This document shows positions 33,851 through 42,117 of a stretch of 64,000 nucleotides of DNA, piece by piece. Where the stretch lies: the NCBI GenBank assembly GCA_027491785.1, contig JAOZGJ010000010.1, positions 1 through 64,000 of the forward strand. Direction: 5' to 3'. The notes under the pieces were generated by a model, which was not told the DNA's origin, did not search any database, and saw nothing but the letters and a program-made list of their open reading frames with translations. Within the stretch, counting starts at the first letter, position 1, and each line of letters begins with the position of its first letter. The position numbers and the translations under genes were made by a program. This DNA comes from Thermoproteota archaeon. Lineage in GTDB: Archaea > Korarchaeota > Korarchaeia > Korarchaeales > Korarchaeaceae.

Positions 33851-35368
33851 ATGAGTTCATTCAATCCCCTTCCAGAAGCCCCCCGAAGGGTGAGGATATT
33901 CGATTCCACCCTCAGCCAGGGGGAGCTTGTTCCAGGTATTTCATTCTCTACAGAGGCAAAGGTAGAGATAGCTACGAATCTAGATGCGTTAGGTGTGGAC
34001 GTAATAGAAGCAGGGTTTCCTGCAGCTTCTGAGGGAGAAAGAAAAGCTGTCTCCGAGGTCGTGAGGGCTGTAAAGAGGATCTCAAGGGCGGGCTTCTCTG
34101 CAGAGATATGCGCCCTTGCCAGGGCCAAGAAGATAGATATAGAACTTGCCTTGGAGGGAGAAGTGGATTGCGTCCACGTATTCATGCCGGCAAGCAAGCT
34201 CCACTTGGAGAAGAGGCTTCATCTATCCGAGGAGGAAGCTATGAATCAGTTGGTTGATTCAATATCACTCGCTAAATCAAATGGAGCAACTGTTGAGTTC
34301 ACAGCTGAGGATGCAAGTAGATCCGATCCTGAATTCCTCTGGAAGATCTGCAGAAAAGCGGAAGAGGCTGGAGCAGACAGGATAAATCTCACCGATACCG
34401 TCGGAATACTAACACCAGAGGGCGCTGCGAGGATGGTAAAGGAGGTCAAGCCCCATATCACCAAGCCCCTGAGCGTCACATTCTATAACGACTTGGGAAT
34501 GGCCACGGCAAATTCCATATCAGCTGTGATGGCCGGGGCAGATCAGGTCCATGTCTCAGTTAATGGCTTGGGCCCGAAGGCCGGTATGGCCCCTCTGGAG
34601 CAGGTTGCAGTCGCATTGAAGGAAATTCATATGGAATCTAACATACAGCTGAATCTGTTACCGGAGGTGAGCGAGTTAGTTGAGAGGCACAGCGGCTTGC
34701 CTATGTACGAGATAGCCCCCATAGTAGGTCCCCTAACCTATACGTATGAGGCTGGGGTGCATGTGCATGCCCTCTCTATAGATCCAGCCACCTACGAGCT
34801 CGTGCCCCCCGAGAAAGTCGGTCGAAAGAGACGCTTCTTGGTAGGAAAGCTCTCAGGAAGGACTGCCGTCGTAGAAGCCCTGAGAAGTATGGGCTATCCC
34901 GTTGAGGAGGGCAAGGTCGAGGAAATACTAGCTAGAGTGAAGAACCTGGCAGATAAAGGAGTCAGGATAACAGATGGAGTCTTCAGATCCATAGTCGAGG
35001 AGGTCCTCGGGATGAGCAAGCGCAAGTGGTTCGAGGTCGAGGAATGGATGGTTGTTACGGGATCTGGAATAACACCCACAGCCCAAGTTAAAGCAAAGAT
35101 AGGTGATAAGGAGATAAGGGCTGCATCTTTTGGAGTGGGTCCTGTAGATGCCCTTGCTAACACGATAAGATCTCTAGAAGGAGTACCTGACTTCAAGTTA
35201 AGGAAATTCAGACTTAGAGCCATTTCTTCAGGCACCAGTGCGATAGGAGAAGTCCTTATAAGGGTTCTTGGCCCTAAGGGAGAGATGGAAGCAAGTGGAA
35301 CAAGCCCAGACATACTGGAAGCATCATTAAAGGCCTTAGAGGACTCGATTAACAGGATAAAATCGTAA
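33851..35368 (+). CDS. LeuA/homocitrate synthase-family protein lacking the metal-binding residues
   Basis: This 505-residue protein is full length for the alpha-isopropylmalate/citramalate/homocitrate synthase family. A DRE-TIM barrel (about 12-285), linker and a C-terminal LeuA dimer/allosteric domain (about 365-500) are all recognisable (e.g. LTDTVGILTPEGAARMV and QVHVSVNGLG). However, the family's TLRDGEQ is here TLSQGEL (Ser22, Gln23 replace the catalytic Arg and metal-ligand Asp), the HxHND metal site is TFYND (Thr209, Tyr211), and GERAGN is GPKAGM. Three separate motif losses in an otherwise intact gene argue for a changed or non-catalytic function rather than decay. It is probably a leaderless monocistronic gene. 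Confidence 0.85.
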   Translation: MSSFNPLPEAPRRVRIFDSTLSQGELVPGISFSTEAKVEIATNLDALGVDVIEAGFPAASEGERKAVSEVVRAVKRISRAGFSAEICALARAKKIDIELALEGEVDCVHVFMPASKLHLEKRLHLSEEEAMNQLVDSISLAKSNGATVEFTAEDASRSDPEFLWKICRKAEEAGADRINLTDTVGILTPEGAARMVKEVKPHITKPLSVTFYNDLGMATANSISAVMAGADQVHVSVNGLGPKAGMAPLEQVAVALKEIHMESNIQLNLLPEVSELVERHSGLPMYEIAPIVGPLTYTYEAGVHVHALSIDPATYELVPPEKVGRKRRFLVGKLSGRTAVVEALRSMGYPVEEGKVEEILARVKNLADKGVRITDGVFRSIVEEVLGMSKRKWFEVEEWMVVTGSGITPTAQVKAKIGDKEIRAASFGVGPVDALANTIRSLEGVPDFKLRKFRLRAISSGTSAIGEVLIRVLGPKGEMEASGTSPDILEASLKALEDSINRIKS

Positions 35369-35584
35369 CCCAATCTATCTTTCCTTTCCTCTCCTCCCCT
35401 AATTATCTATTTTAGATCTGAACCTCAAATCCTAAACGACGGATCCGCCAACCATCACTAGATCTAATAGACTCTCATGCAGGGCATTTCGCTCAGAAGC
35501 ATATGGTCTCAGGGCTTATCCGATCCCTACTTACCTGCGCTCAGTTCTCCATTCATCTCCTCTTCCTTCCGTTCTCCCTAGCGC

Positions 35585-36862
35585 CTATATGTTGCATCTT
35601 GCGATGTCCACACTGTACAGGCATTCCGCACAGTTGGGTTCGTTTCCATAGCAATCCATGTCATTACTCTTCGTATAGAAGCAATCTAAGGCTGAGTAGG
35701 GACAGTCACCACACCAAGGTATGTTAACAGGCATATTCTCCCTGATTTTCCTGAAATTCATATATTTATCGCTGTTCCATATGTCCAGTAAGCTTTCCCT
35801 ATTCAAATCTCCCATTATCACCTCTCTTATCATCTTGAGGTGCATATTAACGTACATGGGATGAGAATATGCGAAATCCATACAGGGAGCTACCTTACCA
35901 TCAGATCTTATGAATAGAGCCTTCTTATCCACGTAAGGGCAATGCCTCTTCTTAGCGTCTGGGAAGAGGGGAGGCAGGCTTATATCAAGATCGTATTCAT
36001 ACGCTACCTTCTCTGCTTCCGTGAAATACTTCTCGACCTCCTTTACCAACATCAGTTTATCCTTACTTTCAAAGAACATTGGAAGGTTAATCCAGTATCC
36101 CTTACTCATCGCCTCCTCCCAGAGCTTCCTGTGGATAGTAGAGGCAGACATCTCTAGGCTTCTCCCGGTGTAAGCCTGGGCCAGTATCGCGTAGTTCGCT
36201 TCCCTTATGAGGTCCCATCCGTAATCTAATGCTTCCCTCATAACTTCGAGTGATTCCTTGGAGAATGGGACGTATACAGAACTATTGAACATTGCCTTCG
36301 TATAGGGAACAACGTGGGATACAAGTATAAAGTCTCCTCCTTCTTCTCCCACCTTTCTGACCAGCTCAGGTAGATCCATGTAGTTCTCCTTAGTTATCAC
36401 TGCCTCGATTCCAAGCTTTACCTCTCCCCTATTCTTGGCAACATACTTGAAGTTATCATATATCCTCTTGGGTAGGGCCCCCTGCCTCATACGCTCCAGC
36501 TTCCTAGCATCCGATGTATCAACGGAGAAAGTCAGGATTGCCTTTCCTATCGTCTTAATAAGCTTATCAGCTATATTTGGGGTCAGTAGGGAGCCATTTG
36601 TATTCATGAGGATCTCTCCTCCCCTAGGGAGGTATTCTCTGGCTATTTTGATTATTTTTAGGATATCTGGGTGCATGAAGGGCTCTCCCTCACCGTAGAG
36701 GTCAAGCCTTCTTATGTGAGGTAATGCCTCCTTCCCCAACTTGGAGAAGAGAGCCAGATCTATGTCTACTTGGTCTGCCTGCCAGACGTGCCTTACGCAC
36801 ATCATGCAGTTGAAGTTGCACCTGTTAGTGACCTCTACTTGAAGTATCTCAGGATATTCCAA
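35585..36862 (-). CDS. cmo: Radical SAM/SPASM protein, tungsten-AOR cofactor-modifying type
   Basis: The 425-residue protein has the radical SAM motif CNFNCMMC near residue 14 and a C-terminal cysteine-rich SPASM region (CPYVDKKALFIRSDGKVAPCMDF, later WCGDCPYSALDC and the CAEC pair) that would bind auxiliary Fe-S clusters. Proteins of this type lie next to aldehyde ferredoxin oxidoreductase genes and are annotated as tungstopterin cofactor-modifying proteins. Here it follows the AOR gene by 98 bases on the same strand, which fits. Its chemistry is not established. Confidence 0.85.
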   Translation of the reverse strand: MEYPEILQVEVTNRCNFNCMMCVRHVWQADQVDIDLALFSKLGKEALPHIRRLDLYGEGEPFMHPDILKIIKIAREYLPRGGEILMNTNGSLLTPNIADKLIKTIGKAILTFSVDTSDARKLERMRQGALPKRIYDNFKYVAKNRGEVKLGIEAVITKENYMDLPELVRKVGEEGGDFILVSHVVPYTKAMFNSSVYVPFSKESLEVMREALDYGWDLIREANYAILAQAYTGRSLEMSASTIHRKLWEEAMSKGYWINLPMFFESKDKLMLVKEVEKYFTEAEKVAYEYDLDISLPPLFPDAKKRHCPYVDKKALFIRSDGKVAPCMDFAYSHPMYVNMHLKMIREVIMGDLNRESLLDIWNSDKYMNFRKIRENMPVNIPWCGDCPYSALDCFYTKSNDMDCYGNEPNCAECLYSVDIARCNI

Positions 36863-36960
36863 ATAAAACCCCTATAGCCCCGCCGGAAATGTCAATATAA
36901 TTCTTTCTGAGAAGGGAAAAAGTGTGAAATGAAATTGAAATAAATGAGTGAAACGAATAT

Positions 36961-38793
36961 TTAGAGGGTGATATCCAGCTCCCTGAGCTTCTCCGGGGTG
37001 GGGGCGCCATCTACCCATCCGCGCAGCTCGTAGTATTCATTCTTCATCTCATCGAGCTCCACCACCTGACCCTTAGCGGGTCCCTCCGGCATGGGCTCCT
37101 CCAGCAGGCGCTTCGGCAGCGTATCGTCCTTTCCAGTGAACCCGTATCTGTTCAGTATTACCCTCTCCAGATTATATATGCGCTCTCCTATCTTCAATAG
37201 CTCATCCTCCGTTAAATTCCACCCGGTGACTGAGGACAGTAGCTCCGAGAACTCAGGAAGTCCTATCGCGAAGGTCACGAAGAGACAGTTGACCGTCGAG
37301 TTGACCACGTCCGTGAAGTCTTGGAAGAGCTTGACCCACTTAGCCTTGCCTTTCGGTGTTAGCGGATCTATCTTCTCAGGTATGCCTAGGATCTCAGGAG
37401 ATATCGTGTAGCCCGTTACATGGCATCCTCCCCTGTTAGCTGTGGCGTACTCAAGCCCTATACCCTTGGCACCCCTCGGATCATAAGCAGGCATTTCAAG
37501 GCCCTTAACGCTCATCGAAAGCTCAGGATGGCCATATATCTCAGCTAATCTCTTTGATCCAAGTGCTAGGTACCTCCCGAAGCCGGATTTATGAGCAGTA
37601 CGCCATACTGCCTCTACTAGAGCTGCGGCATTACCGAACCTGAGGTCTAGCCCCTCTAGGTCCTCCTTAGGTATGTATCCCCTCTCATTCAGCTCCATGG
37701 CTGCTGCTATGGTTGATCCCATTGATATGGTATCAAGGCCGAACTCATCGCAGTAATGATTTGCCTTTATTATCGCTTCCAGATTATCCACGCCTGTTGA
37801 GCTTCCTAAAGCCCATACCGATTCATATTCAGGACCCTCGCTATATAGGATCTGATAAGGCCCTGACTCTACCTTCGTGACCCTCCCGCAAGCGGATGTG
37901 CATCCCCAACATGCCCTATTCCTTATCAGGTAGTTGGCCTCTATGGCCTCTCCACTTATCTTGTCAGCATTGGGATTCACACCAGTCTGCCAGTTCTTAT
38001 ATGGAAACATACCAGCTTGGTTTATTATGTTCACCAAAATGGCGGTTCCATACTTCGGTAATCCCTCTCCAGTTACTGAGTTCTTCTTCATCATATCTAA
38101 CGCCTTCTTGGATGCCTCCTTGTACTTCTCCCTGTTAGCTATCGGGACCCTCTCGGTTCCCGATACCACAATTGCCTTCAGCTTCTTAGATCCCATGACA
38201 GCTCCAAGTCCACCTCTTCCAGCTGATCTGTGCTCATCGTTCATCAGACTAGCGAAGTAAACTAGGTTCTCACCAGCAGGCCCTACACAGAGGACGCTAG
38301 CATTCCTCCTCCCTATCCTCCTTTTCAGTACCTTATCTGTGATGAACGTGTTCTTACCCCAGAGGTCCTTGGCTCCCTTCAACTCCGCCTCTCCATCAAT
38401 TATGGAGAGGTAAACGGGCTCGTCAGATGCTCCTTCCAGTATTACTGCATCATAACCTGCCATCTTCAGGTATGTCCCCCACTCCCCTCCGGAATTTCCG
38501 CTTCCTATGGATCCGGTTAGCGGGGCCCTCAAGGCCATCGCGTGATACCTACCGGGAGAGGGAAAACCAGGGATTCCCGTACCAGGGCCTGTGGCCAATA
38601 TCAGGACGTTCTCAGGACCAAGGGGATCTATATCCCTAGGGGCGATCCCCTTAGACATGTATTCCTTTAGGTATTGATAGAGAAGATATACGGCATATCC
38701 CTTCCCTCCTAGGTATTTCCTGGCAATTTCCTCGGATGTGGGTTCCACTTTGATGGATCCAGTGGAGAGGTCCACTCTTAAAATCTTACCCAT
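36961..38793 (-). CDS. aor: Tungsten-containing aldehyde:ferredoxin oxidoreductase
   Basis: This protein of about 610 residues oxidises aldehydes to acids and reduces ferredoxin. Visible are the N-terminal MGKILRVDLSTGSI and LGGKGYAVYLLY, the pterin-binding AGRGGLGAVMGSKKLKAI, the 4Fe-4S ligands in CWGCTSACGRV with the distant cysteine in STVNCLFVTFA, and the acidic EGPEYES active-site segment. I chose ATG 38793 because GGGGGA precedes it; an ATG at 38811 adds six residues. A TATA-like element lies near 38848-38858. With the formaldehyde genes 8 kb away, a formaldehyde or aldehyde-detoxifying role is possible; substrate unknown. Confidence 0.93.
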   Translation of the reverse strand: MGKILRVDLSTGSIKVEPTSEEIARKYLGGKGYAVYLLYQYLKEYMSKGIAPRDIDPLGPENVLILATGPGTGIPGFPSPGRYHAMALRAPLTGSIGSGNSGGEWGTYLKMAGYDAVILEGASDEPVYLSIIDGEAELKGAKDLWGKNTFITDKVLKRRIGRRNASVLCVGPAGENLVYFASLMNDEHRSAGRGGLGAVMGSKKLKAIVVSGTERVPIANREKYKEASKKALDMMKKNSVTGEGLPKYGTAILVNIINQAGMFPYKNWQTGVNPNADKISGEAIEANYLIRNRACWGCTSACGRVTKVESGPYQILYSEGPEYESVWALGSSTGVDNLEAIIKANHYCDEFGLDTISMGSTIAAAMELNERGYIPKEDLEGLDLRFGNAAALVEAVWRTAHKSGFGRYLALGSKRLAEIYGHPELSMSVKGLEMPAYDPRGAKGIGLEYATANRGGCHVTGYTISPEILGIPEKIDPLTPKGKAKWVKLFQDFTDVVNSTVNCLFVTFAIGLPEFSELLSSVTGWNLTEDELLKIGERIYNLERVILNRYGFTGKDDTLPKRLLEEPMPEGPAKGQVVELDEMKNEYYELRGWVDGAPTPEKLRELDITL

Positions 38794-38995
38794 ATATCCC
38801 CCAGCATTCATAACAAATCATCCTACGACTTGAACTAACCCGATAACTTAAAAGTATTATTGGGATCGCCTGTGAGTTATTTTCCCTGTATCACGAGTTT
38901 ATTAGTTGAATCCGGTTTGATTCTGAAGTATTTAGTTTTATTACGAGTGTAATTGAATTATATTAACCTAACTAGGGTAAATCAGTTAACAGCAT

Positions 38996-40084
38996 CTACC
39001 TGATGTATCCCCTCCTCACGGCCTCAGCTAACAGAGGGTCCTCTATGCAATAGAGCCCGTCCTTCTTATCGATAAATCCATATTCCAAAAGCTCGTTTAG
39101 GTAATTAGATACCTGTTTATCACTTATATTCAAGCCCAGATAAACTCTCAGTCCTGTCTTAACCTCAGACCACCTAGAAGGCCTAACTAGGATTTTGAGG
39201 ACCTCCACATACCTTTTCCTAGCTGATTGCCTAGTAGCCAAGAAATAGTTCATTTCATTAGCTGCGAGCCTCGATCCCTCCTCAAGGGTCCTCTCGATGG
39301 ATCTCCTTTGATCCATTCTTATCCTATAAAACCCATAGTAGGATAGCCATCCTATTATCCCATCGAGCTTGTCTACAGCTTCTTCAATGTCTCCTTCCCT
39401 TATCCGGACCTTTGCCTGTCTAAATCCCTTCTTCAGGAAATCTTTGGCCTTGTTTTCGCTTAGCTTGCCTATCTCTATCTCGGCAAACGCCCTGCCAAAT
39501 AGGGGAGCATCGGGGTCCTTCCTTCCCAGCAACCTGTCCAAGAGTCCCACTTCAGAGCCGGCTAGCAATATCTTAATACCCTCCTGATAGTCGTACATGT
39601 GGGCGAGGAGTCTATCGAATCCCCTTATCATCCTGAGATCCTGGGCTTCATCGAAGGCCAGGACTACCTGCCTCCCCTCGGATGACGCCCAAGCACCAAG
39701 CTCATTCAAGAGCTTTCCTATCACAGATAATCTCCTTTCAGTTAAACTTAGCTTAATTCCAGCTATCTCTACCCCTCTAACTTTAGATAGTATCCTAGAT
39801 ATTGCTTTATGCTTAGCCATCAGCCTGCTCAACTCCTCCGCTAAATATGGGTAGATGTCATCTGGATAGAAGGGTCCACCAGCCCTGAGATCTATGAGCA
39901 AGTAGGGGAGATCCAGTTCCGAGAGGGCGACCCTCATCAGAGAAGATTTACCAACCCTCCTTATCCCCTTTATCACGATCATCCTGGTTAAAGGATCCCT
40001 GAGCTCTTTGATCAACCTGTTAAGAGGTTCTTCCATGTCGTAGAAGTCCTCTTTCCTGCTCTTTACCTCGAGCGAGAAGAGAAT
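38996..40084 (-). CDS. Archaeal ATPase (PF01637-type AAA/STAND) with winged-helix tail; possible ATT start
   Basis: The ATPase has Walker A GIRRVGKSSLM, Walker B VLAFDEAQDL, sensor-like LAGSEVGLLDRLL, and a C-terminal winged helix ending in DPLLAEAVRRGYI, the pattern of the archaeal ATPase family. The first ATG is at 40036, but the frame continues upstream for 16 codons, encoding ILFSLEVKSRKEDFYD, which resembles the conserved N-terminus of this family. The only possible start there is ATT (40084-40082), and GGGGGTG lies six bases before it. Either a rare ATT start is used or the N-terminus is lost. These ATPases often act in defence or as selfish-element regulators; role unknown. Confidence 0.8.
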   Translation of the reverse strand: MLFSLEVKSRKEDFYDMEEPLNRLIKELRDPLTRMIVIKGIRRVGKSSLMRVALSELDLPYLLIDLRAGGPFYPDDIYPYLAEELSRLMAKHKAISRILSKVRGVEIAGIKLSLTERRLSVIGKLLNELGAWASSEGRQVVLAFDEAQDLRMIRGFDRLLAHMYDYQEGIKILLAGSEVGLLDRLLGRKDPDAPLFGRAFAEIEIGKLSENKAKDFLKKGFRQAKVRIREGDIEEAVDKLDGIIGWLSYYGFYRIRMDQRRSIERTLEEGSRLAANEMNYFLATRQSARKRYVEVLKILVRPSRWSEVKTGLRVYLGLNISDKQVSNYLNELLEYGFIDKKDGLYCIEDPLLAEAVRRGYIR

Positions 40085-40086
40085 TA

Positions 40087-40126
40087 CTTACACCCCCTAC
40101 TATTAACTTACACCCCCTACTATTAA
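40087..40126. repeat. Exact 20-bp tandem duplication
   Basis: The unit CTTACACCCCCTACTATTAA occurs twice in a row (40087-40106, 40107-40126), followed by four more bases of a partial copy. On the minus strand each copy carries the GGGGGTG ribosome-site-like sequence, so the duplication lies directly before the ATPase start and doubles its putative ribosome site. The period excludes simple slippage of a short motif and suggests a recent local duplication. Confidence 0.9.
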
Positions 40127-40146
40127 CTTTGGCTATCACCTATAAT

Positions 40147-41061
40147 TCAGGTAACACCAACCTCCGTCATGACCTCCTCCACTAGATCACTTCTAACCAT
40201 TCCCGCCTTAGGAAGTCTTCTAAGGATCTCTATCCATCTACTTTCCGATCTGAACACCCTCTTGAGTATGTTTATAGCTTCCTCCATCCTATTGGAGTTC
40301 AATAAAGCAATTGCTTGCCAAAATGAGAGCTCTAATACTTCAGGAGCTAACTTCGATGCAATTTCATATTCCTTTAATGCCTCCTCGACTTTCCCGGATG
40401 CCATATACTCATCTCCCCTATTTGAGTGACTATAGGCATCGTGAAGCCTGAGCAACCTCCTCATCTCCTCGAGAGGATGTGGGCTATCCTCTACCCTCAG
40501 ATCCACTATGACCTCGGCCCATGGTCTGCTGCTCAGCTTCCTGGATACGACTAGGATGGCAGCTGATTGCATTCCCCTTATATCACCTCCAGCCGCTTCA
40601 CCCGCTTCCAGTGCGGCTAGGAGTCTGTAAGCTAGATCTCCCTCCGATGATTCGAAGGCATCGGCCATGGCTGGCCATACATCTGCGGAAGACATCAAGT
40701 TCGCTTGAACGCTGTATCCGTCTCCGATTATGTGACCAGCTTCAGGGATGCATAGTCTCCCTGTATGAGCTGCAACCCTACCTTTAGAATCCAAGATAGC
40801 TACCTGCCTGTGAGCTGACTTGGGATCTTCCTTTATCAGGGCTTCCAAGGCTTCTTCAGCTGTCTTACCCACTTTCAGCAGGTTCAGACCTAGCGGTCCA
40901 TAGGATTGCTCCACGAAGCATTGAGTTGCGACGACTCCTACCCCTGCTTCAGCCCAGGGAACCAAGCTACCCACTGAAAACCAATGAGATTGAACAGCAA
41001 CGCCCATATAACCAGTATCCGGATCCCTCGCAACGATGGAATATGTGGATGCGAGTGGCAT
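40147..41061 (-). CDS. DUF1028 family (Ntn-hydrolase-like) protein with C-terminal TPR
   Basis: The first 210 residues match DUF1028: STYSIVARDPDTGYMGVAVQSHWFSVGSLVPWAEAGVGVVATQ, GRVAAHTG and GDGYSVQANLMSSADVW, with a later ESSEGDLAYRLLAALEAGEAAGGD. The fold is that of the Ntn-hydrolases, without the usual N-terminal nucleophile. The rest (about 215-304) holds two TPR-like units (NRGDEYMASGKVEEALKEYEIASKLAP and LSFWQAIALLNSNRMEEAINILK). Function of DUF1028 is unknown. It stands upstream of the ATPase and downstream of the NifX fusion gene, all on the minus strand. Confidence 0.85.
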   Translation of the reverse strand: MPLASTYSIVARDPDTGYMGVAVQSHWFSVGSLVPWAEAGVGVVATQCFVEQSYGPLGLNLLKVGKTAEEALEALIKEDPKSAHRQVAILDSKGRVAAHTGRLCIPEAGHIIGDGYSVQANLMSSADVWPAMADAFESSEGDLAYRLLAALEAGEAAGGDIRGMQSAAILVVSRKLSSRPWAEVIVDLRVEDSPHPLEEMRRLLRLHDAYSHSNRGDEYMASGKVEEALKEYEIASKLAPEVLELSFWQAIALLNSNRMEEAINILKRVFRSESRWIEILRRLPKAGMVRSDLVEEVMTEVGVT

Positions 41062-41140
41062 ACCTAATCTGGAGTGGGGAAACTTATAGTGTTATGTTGC
41101 GTTACCCTTATCAACAAGGTCCTATCCTACTAGCGATTGA

Positions 41141-41905
41141 TCAGTTAGTGCTATGATCAGCCATGAATTCCTCTAGGGCTTTGGATATGCTTCCCTTTCT
41201 AAAGAACATCTTCACATTCCTCAACCTGAGTCTCTCGGTACCCCTCTTCCCCACAAATGCCGATATAATTACTGGGCAATCCCTGAGAACGTCGTAAACA
41301 TCTAGGGTTTTCCTCCTCTGCAGAGTGTCCTTATAGGGGTTGGCCCTAACCTCAACGAGTTCGAGCTCGTCATCCTTCATCTCATATATGAGATACTTCG
41401 CAGCCCTACCCAACATTTTCATCGGTATATTCTCGCCATCATCCGTGGCAACTGCTATTCTCTCACGAGTAGGGACTAAGACAATGCAGTAGCCTCTATT
41501 CTCCTGGATCCTATACCTATCTTCTACCAATCGATCTAAGAATCCCCTAAATTCACTCGTTCCTGTCCCCTGAATTACGATAATCCTTCCTCTAAACGCT
41601 AGGGTATAGTACAGGGTCCAGAGGAGTTTATCGGCATCCAAGCTCTCCGAGTACTCCACTACTACGAGCTTATACCTCATGCCGAGGGGATAAATCTCCT
41701 CTCTCTGTAGGGCTAAGAAAGGCTCCACATTCCCTGGATCAGGTATTTCATGATAGGGAACTGTAACTACTTCGATTTTGCTTTCTAAGGCTCTCAGTAC
41801 AGGAGAGTTTGGATCCCCAATAAATAGGACCTTCCCCGGACCCAAGTCAGCGATATACCTGAGCAGGCACCGTTGAAGATCAGCCTCGTACTCCATTTTC
41901 ACCAA
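41141..41905 (-). CDS. Rossmann-like N-terminal domain fused to a NifX/dinitrogenase-cofactor-binding domain
   Basis: The first 150 residues have a Rossmann-type pattern (GPGKVLFIGDPNSPVLRALE, YKLVVVEYSE, FRGRIIVIQG), recalling a methyltransferase but without a clear SAM GxGxG loop. The second half (from RIAVATDDGENIPMKMLGRA to the KAFVG-like ISAFVGKRGTE and the final FRKGSISKALEEF) is a NifX/NifB-C domain of PF02579, which binds FeMo-type metal clusters. No nitrogenase gene is present. It is the most downstream gene of the H4MPT cluster, 212 bp after the DHPS-like gene. Role unknown; a metal-cofactor carrier is possible. Confidence 0.7.
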   Translation of the reverse strand: MVKMEYEADLQRCLLRYIADLGPGKVLFIGDPNSPVLRALESKIEVVTVPYHEIPDPGNVEPFLALQREEIYPLGMRYKLVVVEYSESLDADKLLWTLYYTLAFRGRIIVIQGTGTSEFRGFLDRLVEDRYRIQENRGYCIVLVPTRERIAVATDDGENIPMKMLGRAAKYLIYEMKDDELELVEVRANPYKDTLQRRKTLDVYDVLRDCPVIISAFVGKRGTERLRLRNVKMFFRKGSISKALEEFMADHSTN

Positions 41906-42117
41906 TGATAGATCAGTACTGGTAAATTAAAATAAGAAAAATAATGTTATTGATTTCGTTCGCTAAATTATGGTAGTTCGAAGAGGCTTTGCTTGATAAT
42001 GCTGTGCCTTCGCTTCGAGGAGATTAGCTAAACCACATCTCATAAGAGGAGATAGAGGGAAGGAGAGGGAAGGGAAAATATAAGCGGAGACTAACCTGCC
42101 TAATACTACCCTAACGA

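Noticed and set aside
35369-35584. Gap between the LeuA-like gene and the radical SAM gene
   Set aside because: Contains a pyrimidine-rich tract and scattered AT-rich words but no ORF, hairpin or RNA signature I can support; the genes are convergent so it is probably just terminators.
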